NCBI GenBank assembly: GCA_027001815.1
Contig: JALTLT010000115.1
Span: 1-6,638 of the forward strand
Origin: Gammaproteobacteria bacterium
GTDB taxonomy: Bacteria; Pseudomonadota; Gammaproteobacteria; JALTLT01
DNA length: 6,638 nucleotides
Reading direction: 5' to 3'
The position numbers and the translations under genes were made by a program. The notes under the pieces were generated by a model. It was not told where the DNA came from and did not search any database. It worked only from the letters and a program-made list of their open reading frames with translations. Below, piece after piece: positions 4,793 through 6,638 of this stretch; position 1 is the stretch's first letter, and each line of letters opens with the position of its first letter.

Positions 4793-5266
4793 TCAGCCCA
4801 GCCCCAGGTAGCGCCCCCCGCCGGCGACGACGATGGTGGCCAGGCCGAGCAGCAGGTTGAACCCCACCAGTTTGCGGATGGTGGCCAGCGCCTTGCCCCC
4901 GGCCGGCCAGTCCTGATCGGTCACCGCCCGCTTCAGGGCGGCGTAGGGGACGAAGAAGACGAAGAGGTAGACGGCGATCATCAGCAGGCCGATACCGTTC
5001 ATCACGTGCACGTAGAGGGGGCTGCCGGCGAAACCCTGGAAGATGTTGAAGATCATCCAGTAACCGGTGGCGGGGACCACCGTCACCGAGACCCAGACCC
5101 AGGGGAAGAAGCGGCGGAAGACCGCCACCCAGAGAGGCAGCCGCTGGGGTGGTTCCAGTTGCTCCACGGCAGCGGGGCGGAGTACCTGGTGGGCGAAGAA
5201 CATGCCACCCACCCAGACGACGACGGCGAGCAGGTGGAGGGCGAGATTGATGGAGATGATGGGCAT
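4793..5266 (-). CDS. CopD-family four-span inner-membrane protein
   Basis: 157 residues, read right to left. The ATG at 5266-5264 is chosen because GAGGAA (5276-5281 on the complement) sits nine bases upstream and the protein begins MPIISINLALHLLAVVVWVG. The same frame stays open further upstream into lpxC, but that extension is Arg/Pro-rich and implausible. Four spans are predicted near residues 8-27, 52-72, 87-108 and 130-152. HLLAVVVWVGGMFFAH (11-26), RRFFPWVWVS and HVMNGIGLLM are typical of short CopD/PF05425-like membrane proteins. CopD is linked to copper uptake in the cop systems, but many short members have no proven role, and conserved membrane histidines could also bind heme. Proximity to copA supports a copper connection, but the gene is on the other strand and has its own control region, so it is not in the copA operon. 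Confidence 0.78.
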   Translation of the reverse strand: MPIISINLALHLLAVVVWVGGMFFAHQVLRPAAVEQLEPPQRLPLWVAVFRRFFPWVWVSVTVVPATGYWMIFNIFQGFAGSPLYVHVMNGIGLLMIAVYLFVFFVPYAALKRAVTDQDWPAGGKALATIRKLVGFNLLLGLATIVVAGGGRYLGLG

Positions 5267-5303
5267 CGTCTTTGGTTCCTCTTCTTCTCGGGCGCGTGGA
5301 GGT

Positions 5304-5319
5304 GTCACAGGTGTGTGAC
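5304..5319. promoter_or_regulatory. 16-bp palindrome upstream of the copD-like gene, possible operator
   Basis: GTCACA (5304-5309) and TGTGAC (5314-5319) are perfect inverted arms separated by GGTG. The site is 38 bases upstream of the copD-like start codon, within its probable leader or promoter. The words TCACA and TGTGA are those of CRP/FNR-type sites but in the opposite order and with a four-base spacer, so it is not a canonical CRP site. The symmetry may reflect another dimeric regulator or chance. Confidence 0.35.
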
Positions 5320-5447
5320 CGCTCCGATCCATCCCCGTTCCCCGCCCTACCCGGTCAGGGCGGCGGGAGTCATGAGACGTTCGAACCCGATCGCCACCAA
5401 ATTCCCGGAAATGTGACGGGATTCTGGCATTTACGTTGCGGTTCTGT

Positions 5448-5475
5448 TTGCACCGGGGGGTGGCTATGGTACCAT
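5448..5475 (+). promoter_or_regulatory. Candidate sigma-70 extended -10 promoter for lpxC
   Basis: A -35-like TTGCAC (5448-5453), a 16-base spacer and TACCAT (5470-5475) preceded by TGG, which is the extended -10 form TGn. The -10 keeps the key T, A and final T. Transcription would start near 5482, giving an lpxC leader of about 107 bases. The -10 lies in the 10-bp palindrome ATGGTACCAT (5466-5475). The -35 matches consensus poorly, so reliance on the extended -10 is inferred. Confidence 0.5.
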
Positions 5476-5496
5476 TTGGCCACGTTTTTTGCCGAT

Positions 5497-5517
5497 CCGG
5501 TGGAGGAGGTCCGCCGG
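5497..5517 (+). promoter_or_regulatory. lpxC leader hairpin with AGGAGGT in the loop
   Basis: CCGGTGG (5497-5503) pairs with CCGCCGG (5511-5517) with one T-G pair, and the seven-base loop is AGGAGGT, a perfect anti-16S word. No ATG, GTG or TTG lies at usable distance after it, and the lpxC start is 79 bases downstream. It could act as a ribosome standby or decoy site, or be accidental. The pairing and the loop are seen directly; any role is inference. Confidence 0.4.
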
Positions 5518-5588
5518 GTCTGTCGTCGTTTACATCACTTCGCCAGTTCGGGTTGGCGCGGACCGGCTCCCTGGGGCAAGGCAGAACA

Positions 5589-6503
5589 ATGATAAGACAG
5601 CGTACGTTGAAGAATGTGATCCGCGCGACGGGGGTGGGGTTGCATACGGGCAAGAAGGTCTATCTGACCCTTCGGCCCGCGCCGGTGGATACGGGAATCA
5701 TCTTTCGGCGGGTGGATCTCCCGGAGGTGGTCGAGATCCGTGCCAGTCACGAGAACGTGGGCGATACCCGACTCTCCACATCGCTGGTCAGGGGGGATGT
5801 CCGCATCTCCACCGTCGAGCATCTCCTCTCCGCCCTCGCCGGGCTGGGCATCGACAACGCCTTCATCGACCTCAGTGCCCCGGAGGTGCCGATCATGGAT
5901 GGCAGCGCCGGGCCCTTCGTCTTCCTGATCCAGTCGGCCGGCATCGAGGAACAGAATGCTCCCAAGCGTTTCATCCGCATCCTCAAGAGCGTGAAGGTGG
6001 AGGAGGCCGACAAATGGGCCCGCTTCGATCCCTTCGACGGTTTCAAGGTGGGGTTCGCCATCGATTTCGATCATCCCGTCTTCCAGGCACGCCGCCAGCA
6101 GGCGGAGGTGGACTTCTCCACCACCTCCTTCGTCAAGGAGGTGAGCCGCGCCCGCACCTTCGGTTTCATGAAGGATATCGAGATGCTGCGTCAGAACGAG
6201 CTGGCGCTGGGTGGCAGTCTGAGCAATGCGGTGGTGGTGGACGACTTCCGGGTGCTCAACGAGGATGGCCTGCGCTACGAGGACGAGTTCGTCAAGCACA
6301 AGATCCTCGATGCCATCGGTGATCTCTACCTGCTGGGCCACAGCCTGATCGGTGCCTTCACCGGCCACAAGTCGGGTCACGCCCTCAACAACTGCCTGTT
6401 GCGCACCCTGATGGCCGACGAGTCCGCCTGGGAGGAGGTCACCTTCGAGGACGAGAGCGACCCGGTTCCCATCTCCTTCATGCAGCCGGTGCAGAGTACC
6501 TGA
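5589..6503 (+). CDS. lpxC: LpxC, UDP-3-O-acyl-N-acetylglucosamine deacetylase
   Basis: 304 residues, one shorter than E. coli LpxC. It is a cytoplasmic zinc amidase that removes the acetyl group from UDP-3-O-acyl-GlcNAc, the committed step of lipid A synthesis. The ATG at 5589 gives MIRQRTLKNVIRATGVGLHTG, almost the E. coli N-terminus; an in-frame upstream ATG at 5466 would add a 41-residue or longer unrelated leader. The ribosome site is weak (AAGGCAG, 5578-5584). Zinc ligands are His78 (in STVEHLLSALAGLGIDN), His237 and Asp241 (in EFVKHKILDAIGD), with Glu77 and His264 (KSGHALNN) as catalytic residues. PEVPIMDGSAGPFVF and SRARTFGFM are also conserved. The C-terminus ends FMQPVQST and lacks the nonpolar AVLA tail that FtsH recognises in E. 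coli LpxC. It is followed by an intrinsic terminator and probably is a single-gene transcript. ftsZ, a frequent upstream neighbour, is absent here. Confidence 0.98.
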   Translation: MIRQRTLKNVIRATGVGLHTGKKVYLTLRPAPVDTGIIFRRVDLPEVVEIRASHENVGDTRLSTSLVRGDVRISTVEHLLSALAGLGIDNAFIDLSAPEVPIMDGSAGPFVFLIQSAGIEEQNAPKRFIRILKSVKVEEADKWARFDPFDGFKVGFAIDFDHPVFQARRQQAEVDFSTTSFVKEVSRARTFGFMKDIEMLRQNELALGGSLSNAVVVDDFRVLNEDGLRYEDEFVKHKILDAIGDLYLLGHSLIGAFTGHKSGHALNNCLLRTLMADESAWEEVTFEDESDPVPISFMQPVQST

Positions 6504-6530
6504 CACCGCCCGACGGGGGTGGTGCGGGAG

Positions 6531-6553
6531 AGGGGGCCTGCGGGCCCCTTTCT
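6531..6553 (+). terminator. Intrinsic terminator of lpxC
   Basis: Six G-C pairs GGGGCC (6533-6538) / GGCCCC (6543-6548), extended by a G-T and an A-T pair, close a TGCG loop and are followed by TTTCT. It lies 28 bases after the lpxC stop and 15 before the end of the convergent gene. The T-run is short, but position and stem make this a likely terminator for lpxC. On the minus strand no T-run follows. Confidence 0.75.
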
Positions 6554-6567
6554 CGTGGGCGGAGCGG

Positions 6568-6638
6568 TCAGTTGCGACGGCGGCCCGCCAGCCGCTGGAG
6601 GGCCTGCCGCCGGGCCCCCTCCGGCAGCGGCTCAGCCT
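6568..6638 (-). CDS. C-terminal end of a convergent gene, probably DUF721/DciA
   Basis: Read on the minus strand, an open frame enters from the right edge and ends at TGA (6570-6568). The 22 visible residues include EPLPEGARRQALQRLAGR and finish in RRRN. There is no stop or frame break. The pattern (small acidic turn, LPEG or similar, then an amphipathic ALxRLA helix) resembles the C-terminus of DUF721/DciA proteins, which bind the replicative helicase DnaB. In many gammaproteobacteria a DUF721 gene lies convergent to lpxC exactly here. The assignment rests mainly on position and a short tail, so it is tentative. Confidence 0.45.
   Translation of the reverse strand, partial: AEPLPEGARRQALQRLAGRRRN

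Larger units (their letters stand above)
5267..5588. other. Divergent control region between copD-like gene and lpxC
   Basis: 322 bases without a credible gene; short frames here translate to compositions unlike real proteins. From left to right it holds the ribosome binding site of the copD-like gene, a 16-bp palindrome (5304-5319), a short inverted repeat CGCCCT (5343-5348) / AGGGCG (5357-5362), a weak minus-strand promoter possibility (TTGGTG on the complement of 5395-5400, TCTCAT on 5372-5377, 17-base spacer, poor matches), a better plus-strand promoter (5448-5475), a T6 run (5485-5490) and a leader hairpin (5497-5517). Both genes must be started from here, so it probably carries two promoters. 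Confidence 0.65.

Noticed and set aside
5378..5400. tRNA-like 3' end (GTTCGAACCCG ... CGCCACCA), possible tRNA or attachment site remnant
   Set aside because: The bases around the TTCGA loop do not form a T stem, the distance to CCA does not fit an acceptor arm, and no other tRNA arms are present upstream.
5436..5588. N-terminal extension of LpxC
   Set aside because: The extra residues are unlike any LpxC, and the ATG at 5589 gives the conserved MIRQRTLK start. The upstream part also contains the probable promoter.
5267..5653. N-terminal extension of the copD-like frame to an ATG at 5653
   Set aside because: It would overlap lpxC and add a Pro/Arg-rich leader. The internal ATG at 5266 has a good ribosome site and starts exactly at the first membrane span.

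Overview
This is a GC-rich proteobacterial chromosome segment. The best guess is a gammaproteobacterium, perhaps a sulfur-oxidising or phototrophic Chromatiales-type organism. The basis is E. coli-like LpxC and DjlA, hydrogenase maturation genes, dense GC-rich coding, and the lpxC to DUF721/DciA arrangement at the right edge. The taxonomic placement is inference, not a measurement.

Layout. (1) Positions 1-1029: the 3' end of hypE ([NiFe]-hydrogenase maturation) followed 17 bases later by a small NiCoT/UreH-like nickel permease. Together they look like the end of a hydrogenase accessory operon (cyanide ligand synthesis plus nickel supply). (2) Positions 1030-1571: a 542-base stretch with no credible gene. 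About 480 bases of it are an almost continuous mosaic of palindromes, including a 31-bp perfect inverted repeat nested inside a 26-bp perfect inverted repeat. (3) Positions 1572-4714: a probable operon of copA (Cu(I)-exporting P1B-1 ATPase), a 25-codon single-span membrane peptide that looks like the bare N-terminal anchor of the cupredoxin proteins often found after copA, and djlA (membrane-anchored J-domain co-chaperone). (4) Positions 4793-5266, minus strand: a four-span CopD-family membrane protein, convergent with djlA. (5) Positions 5267-5588: the divergent control region between the copD-like gene and lpxC. It holds a candidate extended -10 promoter, a 16-bp palindrome and a hairpin that displays a perfect Shine-Dalgarno sequence in its loop. 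(6) Positions 5589-6503: lpxC, the committed step of lipid A synthesis, followed by a good intrinsic terminator. (7) Positions 6568-6638, minus strand: the last codons of a gene that is probably dciA (DUF721).

Functionally the window joins nickel supply for hydrogenase, copper export from the cytoplasm, a membrane chaperone and outer-membrane biogenesis. The copA, peptide, djlA and copD-like block sits where ftsZ is often found upstream of lpxC.

No clearly new multi-gene system is visible. The most unusual parts are the palindrome mosaic upstream of copA and the 25-aa peptide between copA and djlA. Antisense and frame-shifted ORFs over these genes are treated as GC-rich shadows.
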